From Halopseudomonas maritima (GTDB lineage: Bacteria; Pseudomonadota; Gammaproteobacteria; Pseudomonadales; Pseudomonadaceae), in contig NZ_CP079801.1 of assembly GCF_021545785.1 (NCBI RefSeq), positions 1,612,001-1,676,000 on the forward strand: 64,000 nucleotides of DNA. Direction: 5' to 3'. How positions within the stretch are numbered: position 1 is the stretch's first letter; each line of letters begins with the position of its first letter. The notes below the pieces were generated by a model. That model did no database searches. It had not been told where the DNA came from and saw only the letters and a program-made list of their open reading frames with translations. A program made the position numbers and the translations under genes. This document shows, in pieces, positions 26,552-34,675 of the stretch.

Positions 26552-26998
26552 TTAGCCTTCCTTGTTCGGTGGCCAGTCGTTGGTGTCGATGCGGGAGGTC
26601 CAGATGAGAAACTGGGCCAGATCGTTGAGCTCTTCGTCAGACAGATTGAATTGCGGCATCTGCCGACGTCCGGGTGCGCCGGTCGGCATGGCTTTCATCC
26701 AGGCGTTGAAGTACAGCTTGAATACCTCTTCGTTTCCCATACCGCGGCGTTCAAAGACGTTTCCCAGTTCCGGGGCAAAATAGGCCCCTTCCCCCAGCAG
26801 CGAATGGCAGCCGATACAATTGTTTTCCTCCCACAGTGCCTTGCCATGCGCCACTGCCGGGGTTAACTGGTCACGGTTCTCACGCTCCGGTACCGCCGTC
26901 ACGGTGTCGAAGGTGAGACCAACAAACAGCAGCATGAAAAACATGCCGCCTCCGTAGTAGATATTGCGGGCCATGCCCTTGGTAAAGCGCTCCGACAT
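26552..26998 (-). CDS. norC: Nitric oxide reductase cytochrome c subunit NorC
   Basis: A 148-aa membrane-anchored c-type cytochrome: one N-terminal TM helix (NIYYGGGMFFMLLFVGLTFDTV), heme motif CIGCH (NNCIGCHSLLGEGAYFAPEL), and a distal Met in RRQMPQF. It passes electrons to NorB. The ATG was chosen for its GAGGAG site. norB starts 39 bp downstream. Confidence 0.97.
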   Translation of the reverse strand: MSERFTKGMARNIYYGGGMFFMLLFVGLTFDTVTAVPERENRDQLTPAVAHGKALWEENNCIGCHSLLGEGAYFAPELGNVFERRGMGNEEVFKLYFNAWMKAMPTGAPGRRQMPQFNLSDEELNDLAQFLIWTSRIDTNDWPPNKEG

Positions 26999-27059
26999 CG
27001 TTATCTCCTCAGGTAGTGTTGGCTGGCCGGCGTCCAGGAGCGGCGCAGGCACGTTGTTT

Positions 27060-27881
27060 TCAGGGGGTGATTGCCAGATGCAACGCCGCAATATCGTGCA
27101 GCGCCTGCAGTGCCACGGCGTCATCGGTCAACGCCTCGCAAATACCCACTCGACAGGCGTCCAAGGGCGCTAGCCCGGCCTGCATCAGACGAGCGGCATG
27201 GATCAGCAGGCGGGTCGAGGGGGCTTCTTCCAGGTCGTGCTCACCAAGCTGACGCAGCGCCTGCGCCAAGCGCACCAGTTGCTCTGCCTGCGGCTGGGCC
27301 AGGCCCGACTCTCGGCAGACAATGCGCGTTTCCAGCTCGGCGTGCGGATAATCAAAGGACAGCGCCACAAAACGCTGACGCGTGCTGGGCTTGAGGCCTT
27401 TGAGCAGGTTGCGATAACCAGGGTTATAGGACACCACCAACATGAAGCCGGGAGCGGCCTGCAATAGCTCACCGGTGGCATCAAGCGGTAGCAGACGCCG
27501 ATCATCGGCCAGCGGGTGCACAACGACGGTAATATCCTTGCGCGCCTCAATGATCTCATCGAGGTAGCAGATGGCGCCCTCGCGCACGGCGCGGGTCAGC
27601 GGTCCATCTTGCCAGTAGGTGCCCTGGGCACCGATCAGGTGGCGACCGACCAGGTCGGCGCTGGTCAGGTCGTCGTGGCAGGCCACGGTGTAGAGCTTGC
27701 GGCCCAGGCGCTCGGCCATGTGCTGCACAAACCGGGTCTTGCCGCAGCCGGTCGGGCCTTTGATCAATAGCGGCAAACCAAACTGATCCGCGCGCTCAAA
27801 CAGCTCGACTTCGTTGCCAGCGGCCTGATAGAAAACCACATCGTCCGGCGCAGAACGCAAGTGGGTTGTAACTGAGGGCAT
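27060..27881 (-). CDS. norQ: NorQ/NirQ AAA+ ATPase of the nor operon
   Basis: A 273-aa MoxR-type ATPase: Walker A GPTGCGKT, Walker B AICYLDEI, sensor 1 VVSYNPGY, and the NorQ-type C-terminal lid. It works with NorD to activate NorB. AAGGAG precedes the ATG. It is the first gene, 61 bp before norC. In P. aeruginosa nirQ is divergent from norCB; here it is in line and probably shares the NorR promoter. Confidence 0.94.
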   Translation of the reverse strand: MPSVTTHLRSAPDDVVFYQAAGNEVELFERADQFGLPLLIKGPTGCGKTRFVQHMAERLGRKLYTVACHDDLTSADLVGRHLIGAQGTYWQDGPLTRAVREGAICYLDEIIEARKDITVVVHPLADDRRLLPLDATGELLQAAPGFMLVVSYNPGYRNLLKGLKPSTRQRFVALSFDYPHAELETRIVCRESGLAQPQAEQLVRLAQALRQLGEHDLEEAPSTRLLIHAARLMQAGLAPLDACRVGICEALTDDAVALQALHDIAALHLAITP

Positions 27882-27915
27882 GACGCGCTCCTTTTGGCCT
27901 AGTAGACCAAAACAG

Positions 27916-27931
27916 AGCAGCCATCATGCCA
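27916..27931 (-). promoter_or_regulatory. Sigma-54 promoter of the norQCBDEF operon
   Basis: On the minus strand TGGCATGATGGCTGCT keeps GG and GC at the -24/-12 spacing, with CTGC in place of TTGC. Transcription should start near 27904, about 23 nt before the norQ ATG. Confidence 0.8.
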
Positions 27932-27936
27932 ACAAA

Positions 27937-27949
27937 TAAGCCATTGAAA
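27937..27949 (-). promoter_or_regulatory. IHF-like site upstream of the nor promoter
   Basis: The minus strand reads TTTCAATGGCTTA, one mismatch from WATCAA-N4-TTR. It is exactly 6 bases upstream of the -24 element, the same place as at ytfE. Confidence 0.5.
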
Positions 27950-27972
27950 AACAAAGACTATTTTGCATTAAT

Positions 27973-28030
27973 GGTACTTATCACCAAGCCCAGACAGGGT
28001 ATTTAAAACCCTATAAAGGTTAAAAGAACC
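27973..28030. promoter_or_regulatory. Three NorR enhancer boxes upstream of the nor operon
   Basis: Perfect GGT-N7-ACC boxes lie at 27973-27985, 27998-28010 and 28018-28030, with centres 25 and 20 bp apart. The nearest is about 42 bp from the -24 element. The last base of the third box is the first base of the neighbouring gene's stop codon. Confidence 0.87.
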
Positions 28031-31000
28031 TAGCGCGGCATCATCCGCACCCCGTCCAGTTCGCTCAGCGGTTGCGGGTGACCAAGGTGAAAGCCCTGCG
28101 CGTAGTCCACACCCAGCTCACGCAGCTGCTGCAGAATGCTGTCGCTCTCGACAAACTCCGCCACGGTCTGCAGACCCATTTCGTGGCCAATGGTATTGAT
28201 CGAGGCGACCATTGCGCGGGCGATCGGATCGCTGGCAATGTCCTTGACGAAGACGCCATCAATCTTCAGGTAATCCACCGGCAGTGACTTGAGGTAGGCA
28301 AAGGACGACAACCCCGAGCCAAAATCATCCAGGGCAAACTGGCAGCCGATGTCCTTGAGCCGGCGCATAAATTCGATTGCCTTGCCCAGATTGGCGATGG
28401 CGCTGGTTTCGGTAATCTCAAAGCAGATATGGCCAGGCGGCACCCGATGGCGCTCCAGCGTGTCCAGCACAAAGGCCAGAAAACTCTCTTCCCCCATGGA
28501 GGCCGCCGACAGGTTGATCGAGTAATTGCCCAGCGGCCCGCTGCGGCGGCGGTTGTAGTCGCCCAGCCAGGCGAGGAAGTTGCCGACCACCCAGCGGTCA
28601 ATGGCGGATGCCAGGTCATAGCGCTCGGCCGCCGGCATAAAGGCACCAGGCGGAATCACCCGCTCATCCTCACCCAGCATGCGTACCAGCACCTCAAACC
28701 CGGGCTGGCGGTCCAGCTCGCTGATCGGGTAGATCGGCTGTACATACAGCCGCAACAGGTCGGCATCCAGCGCCTGACGCAAGCGGTTGACCCATTGCAT
28801 TTCGCCGCGCCGCTCCTGCATCTGTGCATCATCGACCTGGTACAGATGAATGCGGTTGCGGCCGGCGTCCTTGGCCGCGTAACAGGCACTGTCAGCTGCG
28901 CTGAGCAGCACATCGAGACTGGCCAACTGCTCCTCGATCTGCACCAGGCCGATGCTCACGCCGACAGCAAAAGTCTTGCCCTGCCAACTGAAACGAAACT
29001 CCTCCACCAGCGCGCGCAAGCCCTCGACAACCGACAGGGCCTCGTCCAGCGTACAGCCACACAACAGCAGGCCAAACTCGTCGCCACCCAGGCGGGCCAG
29101 CACGTCCGAGCTGCGAATATGGCCCTGGAACAGCTTGGCCAACTGGCGCAGCAACTCGTCACCGGCTGCGTGTCCACAGGTATCGTTGACGACCTTGAAC
29201 TGGTCCAGATCCATGTAGCAGAGCACCTGATCGCCACCGCTGGCCAGCTGACGCTGCAGAGCCAACCTCACCCGGCGTTCAAACTCCTTGCGATTGGCCA
29301 GGCCGGTCAGGGTATCGTGCGCGGCCTGGTGCGACAGCTCACGGGCCAGCCGCCGGTTGGCACTGACGTCGCGGAACGTCAGCACCGCACCGATAATGTG
29401 TCCGTCGGCATCACGAATCGGCGCTACCGCATCCTGTACCGTCACCTCGCTGCCGTCACGCCGTCGCAATTGCGACATGCTGCCGGGCTGCCGGCTGAGC
29501 GCCTGACGATAGCGCCGCAGCAAGGCACTGACCGGGTTGAGCAGGCTGTCGCCGGTGACCTCGTCGAACAGGCAGTAGATCTCATCCAGCGGGCGGTCGT
29601 GGGCTTCGCTCTCACACCAACCGGTCAACTGCTCGGCGACCGGGTTGAGGTAGCGCACACGGGCATCCGGCCCGGTGGTGATCACCCCGTCACCAATGGA
29701 TGCCAGGGTCACCTGCGCCAGCATCTTCTCCTGAAACAATTGCTGCTCAATGCGCCGACGCTCGGTGATATCACGGATCAGACAGGTGTAGTGGTCATCC
29801 GCCAGCGCGCCCTGACTGACCGTCAGCTCGGCTACAAACTGATCGTGCTCGCTACGGCTGAACAGCACCTCCTGCTTGGTCTCGCTGCCGGTCTCGGGCA
29901 ACGGCAGCCCGGTCCAATTGCGTTCGGCTACCAAGCGCGCCATGGGCTGTCCGATCAACAACCCGGCGGGCAGGCCGAACAGGCGCTCGGCGCCGGGGTT
30001 ACAGGTAGCCAGTACGCCCTCGCGGTTGCAGGTCACCACGCCATCGCGAATGTCGCGGATGATGCTCTGGGTGACGCCCACCGCGCGCCGCAGGGCGTGA
30101 ATCACCTGGTTGTACTGGGCGGCGATCTGGCCGACCTCGGTAAAAGGTTCGACCGGCACATCGCGCTCAAAGCGCCCCTCACGCTGGTGCGCCGCCATCG
30201 CTTCCAGTAGTTCGATCAGCTCGGTGCGTGCACCGTGCTCTGAGACATTCAGACCCGCCAGCTCATCCTCCGGCGTGACGCGCATCGGCCAGAAGCGGTT
30301 GATCACCCGCAGCAGCAACCAGGTCAGGCCAAAGGCCCAGACCCCAGCCACCAGCAAGCCTTCGAGCTGCACCACCAACTGCTGCAAACGACTCAGGCCC
30401 GTGCCCAGACGCAGCGGGTCAGCAAACAGCGCCACCGCCAACGTGCCCCAGACACCGCTGGCCAGGTGCACCGGTACCGCACCAACGGCGTCGTCTACCC
30501 GCAGGCGCGTTAGCAGCCGATCGGCCAGATACATCACCACCGCACCAATCAGGCCGATGAAGAACGCGGCGTGCGCATCCACCGCGTGGGCGCCGGCGGT
30601 TACCGCCACCATGCCGGCAATTAGGCCGTTCAGCGGATACACCGGATCAATCAGTCGCCAGCGCCACCAGGACATCAACATGCCACCCAAGGTACCGGCG
30701 ATGGCTGCCAGCACGGTGTTGGCAATAATACCGGGCACCCGGCCATCAAAGCTCAGGGTACTGCCGCCGTTAAAGCCAAACCAGCCGAACATCAGCATCA
30801 ATGCGCCAAGCATCGCCAGCGGCAGGTTGGAGCCTGGCAGGCTACGACCGTCACGGTCCTGCTCATAGCGGCCCTGGCGCGGCCCCAACAGCAGAATCAC
30901 CGCCAGCGCCACCCAGCCGCCAACGCTGTGCACCACGGTCGAGCCGGCAAAGTCGACAAAGCCACGCGCCGCCAGCCAGCCGCTACCCTCGGCAAATACC

Positions 31001-31419
31001 CCGCCCCAGGCCCAGTGCCCAAACAGCGGATAAATTAAGCCGGCGATCAACAGGGTAACCAGCAGGTAGGCGCTGAAGCGCATGCGCTCGGCGGCTGCGC
31101 CAGACACGATGGTGGCGGCGGTAGTGCAGAACATCGCTTGAAACAGGAAGAAGGCCGCAGGCCAGGTGGCCGTGAACGAAGGCATCGCAAAGCCCTCGCC
31201 AAACCAGCCACTGGCGCTGGCACCAAACATCAGACCGAAACCGAACAACCAGTAGCAGAAGACCGCGACGCTGAGATCGGCCATATTCTTGACCGCCACG
31301 TTGATCGCATTCTTGCTGCGCGTGAGGCCCGACTCCAAACAGAGAAAGCCGATCTGCATGTTGAACACCAGACCGGCACACAGAACCAGCCACAGAACAT
31401 CAATCATCGAGATGGGCAT
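28030..31419 (-). CDS. Ammonium transporter fused to PAS-PAS-GGDEF-EAL (Amt transceptor)
   Basis: A 1129-aa fusion. Residues about 5-395 are an Amt/Mep channel with 11 TM helices: Asp156 (DFAGS), the conducting twin histidines His164 (VVHSVGGW) and His318 (VPVHLASGVWG), close to AmtB positions 168 and 318. Two PAS regions follow (about 450-560 and 575-690), then a GGDEF domain with intact GGDEF at 778-782 and an RxxD inhibitory site five residues before it. The EAL domain has E909 (as EVL), EITET, DDFGSG and VAEFVE motifs, so the cyclase and phosphodiesterase residues are present. It likely couples ammonium sensing or transport to c-di-GMP level. The ATG at 31419 was chosen because it begins the first TM; AGGTG precedes it. 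Confidence 0.93.
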   Translation of the reverse strand: MPISMIDVLWLVLCAGLVFNMQIGFLCLESGLTRSKNAINVAVKNMADLSVAVFCYWLFGFGLMFGASASGWFGEGFAMPSFTATWPAAFFLFQAMFCTTAATIVSGAAAERMRFSAYLLVTLLIAGLIYPLFGHWAWGGVFAEGSGWLAARGFVDFAGSTVVHSVGGWVALAVILLLGPRQGRYEQDRDGRSLPGSNLPLAMLGALMLMFGWFGFNGGSTLSFDGRVPGIIANTVLAAIAGTLGGMLMSWWRWRLIDPVYPLNGLIAGMVAVTAGAHAVDAHAAFFIGLIGAVVMYLADRLLTRLRVDDAVGAVPVHLASGVWGTLAVALFADPLRLGTGLSRLQQLVVQLEGLLVAGVWAFGLTWLLLRVINRFWPMRVTPEDELAGLNVSEHGARTELIELLEAMAAHQREGRFERDVPVEPFTEVGQIAAQYNQVIHALRRAVGVTQSIIRDIRDGVVTCNREGVLATCNPGAERLFGLPAGLLIGQPMARLVAERNWTGLPLPETGSETKQEVLFSRSEHDQFVAELTVSQGALADDHYTCLIRDITERRRIEQQLFQEKMLAQVTLASIGDGVITTGPDARVRYLNPVAEQLTGWCESEAHDRPLDEIYCLFDEVTGDSLLNPVSALLRRYRQALSRQPGSMSQLRRRDGSEVTVQDAVAPIRDADGHIIGAVLTFRDVSANRRLARELSHQAAHDTLTGLANRKEFERRVRLALQRQLASGGDQVLCYMDLDQFKVVNDTCGHAAGDELLRQLAKLFQGHIRSSDVLARLGGDEFGLLLCGCTLDEALSVVEGLRALVEEFRFSWQGKTFAVGVSIGLVQIEEQLASLDVLLSAADSACYAAKDAGRNRIHLYQVDDAQMQERRGEMQWVNRLRQALDADLLRLYVQPIYPISELDRQPGFEVLVRMLGEDERVIPPGAFMPAAERYDLASAIDRWVVGNFLAWLGDYNRRRSGPLGNYSINLSAASMGEESFLAFVLDTLERHRVPPGHICFEITETSAIANLGKAIEFMRRLKDIGCQFALDDFGSGLSSFAYLKSLPVDYLKIDGVFVKDIASDPIARAMVASINTIGHEMGLQTVAEFVESDSILQQLRELGVDYAQGFHLGHPQPLSELDGVRMMPR

Positions 31420-31645
31420 GGGTGCACCTGTTCTAATTGGAAACTGGCACTTTGATAGCGCAGCCAAATCGGTCGTGCACCGCACTGGTGCGCGGATTCA
31501 GAAGGGAGAGGCTATCCGGCTCAGGATAGTGCAGAGCAATGCAGGTTCTGTACCAAAATTCGTCGATTTGGCCAGAAACGTGTCGCCAGAAAGGCGTGAA
31601 CGCATGCGCCAGGACGGCGCAGGAAAGGCGTGTAGACGCGCAACG
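31420..31645. other. Intergenic region upstream of the Amt fusion
   Basis: This gap carries the promoter of the Amt fusion. I searched for a sigma-54 promoter, as usual for glnK-amtB, and found none. No small gene is supported. Confidence 0.3.
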
Positions 31646-31673
31646 CCCGGCGGAAGCGTCAGCCTCCGCCGGG
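31646..31673 (-). terminator. Hairpin terminator after the CurA-like reductase gene
   Basis: A perfect 9-bp GC stem (CCCGGCGGA / TCCGCCGGG) lies 10 bp beyond the stop codon. The T-run is absent. Confidence 0.6.
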
Positions 31674-31683
31674 GCCGGTGTCA

Positions 31684-32706
31684 TCAGTCAGCGATGTGCA
31701 CCAGTTGCTTGCCGAAGTTCTTGCCGTTCAGCATGCCTTTGAACGCCTCAACGGCGTTGTCCAGGCCTTCGGCCACGGTTTCGCTGTATTTCAGCTTGCC
31801 GGAGGCTACCTGCCCAGCCAGCAGCGCGGTGGTTTCCTGATGCTTGTCCTGCCACTCGGTGACCAGGAAGAAGCGATGCTCAGGCTTGGGATCCAGCGCA
31901 CCAAAGATATGGAACGGGGTTTCAACCTTGCTCTGATCTTCCGCGTTGTAGGCCGATACGTAACCACAGATCGGCACGCGGGCACCCGGGTTGATCAGCT
32001 TGGCAACGGCCTTGGCAACAGCGCCACCCACGTTTTCGAAGTACACGTCGATACCGTTCGGGCAGGCGGCCGCCAGATCAGCGTCCAGGTTGCCCGCCTT
32101 GTAATCGATGCAGGCGTCAAAACCCAGCTCCTCGACCACGTAACGGCACTTCTCCGGGCCACCGGCGATGCCGACCACGCGGCAGCCTTCCTGCTTGGCA
32201 GTCTGGCCCACCACAGTACCAACCGGGCCGGAAGCGGCAGCGACCACAACGGTTTCGCCCGACTTGGGCTTGCCGACATACATCAGGCCGCAGTAACCGG
32301 TGCGGCCCGGCATGCCGGCCACGCCCAGGTATGTCTGCAGCGGCACGCCCTGATCCTTGATCTTGTAGACCATCTCGGCGTTACCCGGAATGATGCAGTA
32401 CTCTTGCCAGCCGGAGTACACGGTGACCACATCACCGACCTGATAGTTGTCTGACTTGGACTCGACCACACGGCCAACGCTCTCACCGACAATCGGCGCA
32501 CCGATTTCAATCGGGTCCATATAGCCCTTGCTGTCGTTCATGCGCGGGCGCATGTAAGGGTCCAGCGACAGCCACAGGGTCTTGATCAGGACTTCGCCGT
32601 CCTTCAGAGCACGAACCGGCTCTTCCTTCAAAACCAGATCGCCGTCCTGGATTTCACCCTGCGGGCGCTTGTTCAGCACAATCTTGCGGTTGGTATGGGC
32701 AGACAT
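31684..32706 (-). CDS. NADPH-dependent oxidoreductase of the MDR family (CurA/leukotriene B4 dehydrogenase-like)
   Basis: A 340-aa zinc-free medium-chain reductase. The N-terminal GroES-like domain has the family phrase LSLDPYMRPRMND. The nucleotide site is in VVAAASGPVGTVVGQTAKQEGCRVVGIAGG, followed by the DVYFENVGG signature. Related enzymes reduce alpha,beta-unsaturated ketones (curcumin, 2-alkenals). GAGGAGG precedes the ATG; the longer frame lacks a site. Monocistronic. Confidence 0.92.
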   Translation of the reverse strand: MSAHTNRKIVLNKRPQGEIQDGDLVLKEEPVRALKDGEVLIKTLWLSLDPYMRPRMNDSKGYMDPIEIGAPIVGESVGRVVESKSDNYQVGDVVTVYSGWQEYCIIPGNAEMVYKIKDQGVPLQTYLGVAGMPGRTGYCGLMYVGKPKSGETVVVAAASGPVGTVVGQTAKQEGCRVVGIAGGPEKCRYVVEELGFDACIDYKAGNLDADLAAACPNGIDVYFENVGGAVAKAVAKLINPGARVPICGYVSAYNAEDQSKVETPFHIFGALDPKPEHRFFLVTEWQDKHQETTALLAGQVASGKLKYSETVAEGLDNAVEAFKGMLNGKNFGKQLVHIAD

Positions 32707-32850
32707 GAATGCCTCCTCGCTAACGATGAATGAGCGACCAGCCACTGGCCGCGAACTCCCGGATCATAAACCAGTGACGGGGCCTGTCAGCCTTTGGCCC
32801 CCTACTATTCATGCACTTGATTGAACGCCAATCCGCAGGCCGAAACGCTC

Positions 32851-33924
32851 TCAGCCAAGCTCGCTGAACTGCAGCGCACCACCTTCACTGATCACCCGGT
32901 TACGACCGTAGGCCTTGCCACGGTAAAGGCGCTGGTCGGCCCGGCGATAGAGGTCCGCGGCATCCAGCGCGTCGGTGGGCCAATGCGCCACGCCAAAGGT
33001 CGCCGTCAGCAACAGCTCCTGCTGGTCACCCCAGCGCAGCGGCGTCTGCTGCAGTTGGCTGCAGAACATGCGGGCCAATTGTTCGGCCGCCTGGGCATCG
33101 GTGCTGCGCAACAGCAGACCAAACTCCTCACCGCCGAGTCGGCCGATCACATCGGTCTTGCGCAGGCGCCGCTGCAGCACGGTACACAGATGACGCAAGG
33201 CACGATCACCCACCTCGTGGCCCCAGCCATCGTTAACCTGCTTGAAGTGATCGACATCCAGCAACACCAGGGCAAACCCGTCACCGCTGCGCTGGCCCTG
33301 CTCGATGCACTGCTCAAACAGCTGCTGAAACCGGCCCCGGTTATACACCCCGGTGAGTGCATCGGTTTCTGCCAGGCGCTCGAGGGTGTGCTGGGCATTG
33401 GCGCGGCGTACTTCGTAAAAATGCACAAACAACAGAATCATCAAACCGCAGATCACCGCGTTGCCGAGGTCGATCAGCCCGGGCGCCGACTGCAAATCGG
33501 CGTAGCGACTCCCATACAGCACCACCGCCAGCAGCATGAAAGGCAGCGACAGCAGCAGCCCGGCTTTGCGCCCCAACAGCAGATACGCCAGCATCGGCAC
33601 CATGTAGATCCAGACGAAGGCCGTGGTAGACGCGTCTGGCATCAGCATGATGTAGATTTGAAAGCAGAAGGTGGGCAGCAGGTAGGCGTAGATCCAGGGG
33701 GTCAGCGAGCGAACTCGGCGAATACGCCAGGCAGACACGAGCAGCACCCCGCCCACGGTAATCTCCAGGCAGGCCAGCAAGCTGTTGTTGTTATCGAATT
33801 GCAGCGAGGCGAAGCCCCACAGCAGAACGCCGGTAGCTACAAAGATCAGCTGCAGCAACGAGCGGCGCGCCTGCTCGCCCAAGCCATTACCGGCCGCCTC
33901 GTCCATTGGGGACTTTCCGCTCAC
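32851..33924 (-). CDS. Membrane diguanylate cyclase (GGEEF)
   Basis: A 357-aa protein with about six TM helices (residues 20-175, e.g. LLACLEITVGGVLLVSAW, AGLLLSLPFMLLAVVLYG) and a C-terminal GGDEF domain. The active site reads GRLGGEEFGLLL, and the I-site RKTD lies five residues upstream, so it should be an active, product-inhibited c-di-GMP synthase. I prefer the GTG start at 33924 because AAGGAGG sits about 10 bases before it; ATG at 33906 is an alternative. Input signal unknown. Confidence 0.88.
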   Translation of the reverse strand: MSGKSPMDEAAGNGLGEQARRSLLQLIFVATGVLLWGFASLQFDNNNSLLACLEITVGGVLLVSAWRIRRVRSLTPWIYAYLLPTFCFQIYIMLMPDASTTAFVWIYMVPMLAYLLLGRKAGLLLSLPFMLLAVVLYGSRYADLQSAPGLIDLGNAVICGLMILLFVHFYEVRRANAQHTLERLAETDALTGVYNRGRFQQLFEQCIEQGQRSGDGFALVLLDVDHFKQVNDGWGHEVGDRALRHLCTVLQRRLRKTDVIGRLGGEEFGLLLRSTDAQAAEQLARMFCSQLQQTPLRWGDQQELLLTATFGVAHWPTDALDAADLYRRADQRLYRGKAYGRNRVISEGGALQFSELG

Positions 33925-34004
33925 GTTGACCGCCCCTCCTTGCTCACGCCCGCTACCGGCGGAGTATAGCCCAGCGCAGGCCACCGCTCAGAACAGTCCG
34001 TCAG

Positions 34005-34547
34005 CTAGTCCGCGTAACTCTCCAGCAGGTGCTGATCCTTCAGGCGCACATAGTTGGCCGCCGAGTAGGTGAAAAACTCGCGCTCCTTCTCGGTCAGTAC
34101 ACGCACCTGCTTGGCCGGGCTGCCCATGTACAGATACCCGCTTGCCAGCGTTCGGTTGGCCGGCACCAGCGAGCCTGCGCCGATGATCACCTCGTCCTCG
34201 ACCACCGCACCGTCCATGACGATACTGCCCATGCCCACCAGCACCCGATCACCGATGCTGCAGCCGTGCAGTAGCACCTTGTGGCCGATGGTGACGTCAC
34301 TGCCGATGGTCAGCGGGTAGCCATCAGGGTTGAAGGGGCCGGCATGGGTAATATGCAGCACGCTGCCATCCTGCACGCTGGTACGGTCGCCGATGCGGAT
34401 ACGGTGCATGTCGCCGCGAATGATCGCACCCGGCCACACCGAGCAGTCGTCACCCAGCTGCACATCGCCCAGTACCACGGCTGAGGGATCAACAAATACC
34501 CGGTCGCCCAGCGCCGGCTGCCAGTCCCTGAATCCACGTACGTTCAT
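34005..34547 (-). CDS. Gamma-class carbonic anhydrase family protein (YrdA-like)
   Basis: A 180-aa left-handed beta-helix protein built of hexapeptide repeats (VVLGDVQLGDDCSVWPGAIIRGD, IGSDVTIGHKVLLHGCSIGDRVLVGMGSIV). Zinc-ligand histidines are in VLHITH, TIGHKVLLHG and so on, the arrangement of YrdA/CaiE-type proteins. Enzyme activity is unproven for many of these. It lies divergent from prlC, as in Pseudomonas. Confidence 0.9.
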   Translation of the reverse strand: MNVRGFRDWQPALGDRVFVDPSAVVLGDVQLGDDCSVWPGAIIRGDMHRIRIGDRTSVQDGSVLHITHAGPFNPDGYPLTIGSDVTIGHKVLLHGCSIGDRVLVGMGSIVMDGAVVEDEVIIGAGSLVPANRTLASGYLYMGSPAKQVRVLTEKEREFFTYSAANYVRLKDQHLLESYAD

Positions 34548-34675
34548 CGCTTCACCCTTGAATTTTGCGGCTATCGCCGTCATTGAGAAGCTCTAACGAA
34601 GTCTCGATGCCAAGCGCGCCCGAGTTGATTACCATGGGCGCATTGTAAGTCATCGATCGAATCAGGATACCCGTC

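Noticed and set aside
28429..30210. A 593-codon plus-strand frame
   Set aside because: It lies opposite the PAS-GGDEF-EAL part of the Amt fusion and shows no recognisable domain or ribosome site.
31420..31560. Sigma-54 promoter before the Amt fusion
   Set aside because: No TGGC-N8-GC pair with correct spacing was found, unlike the two nor-related promoters.
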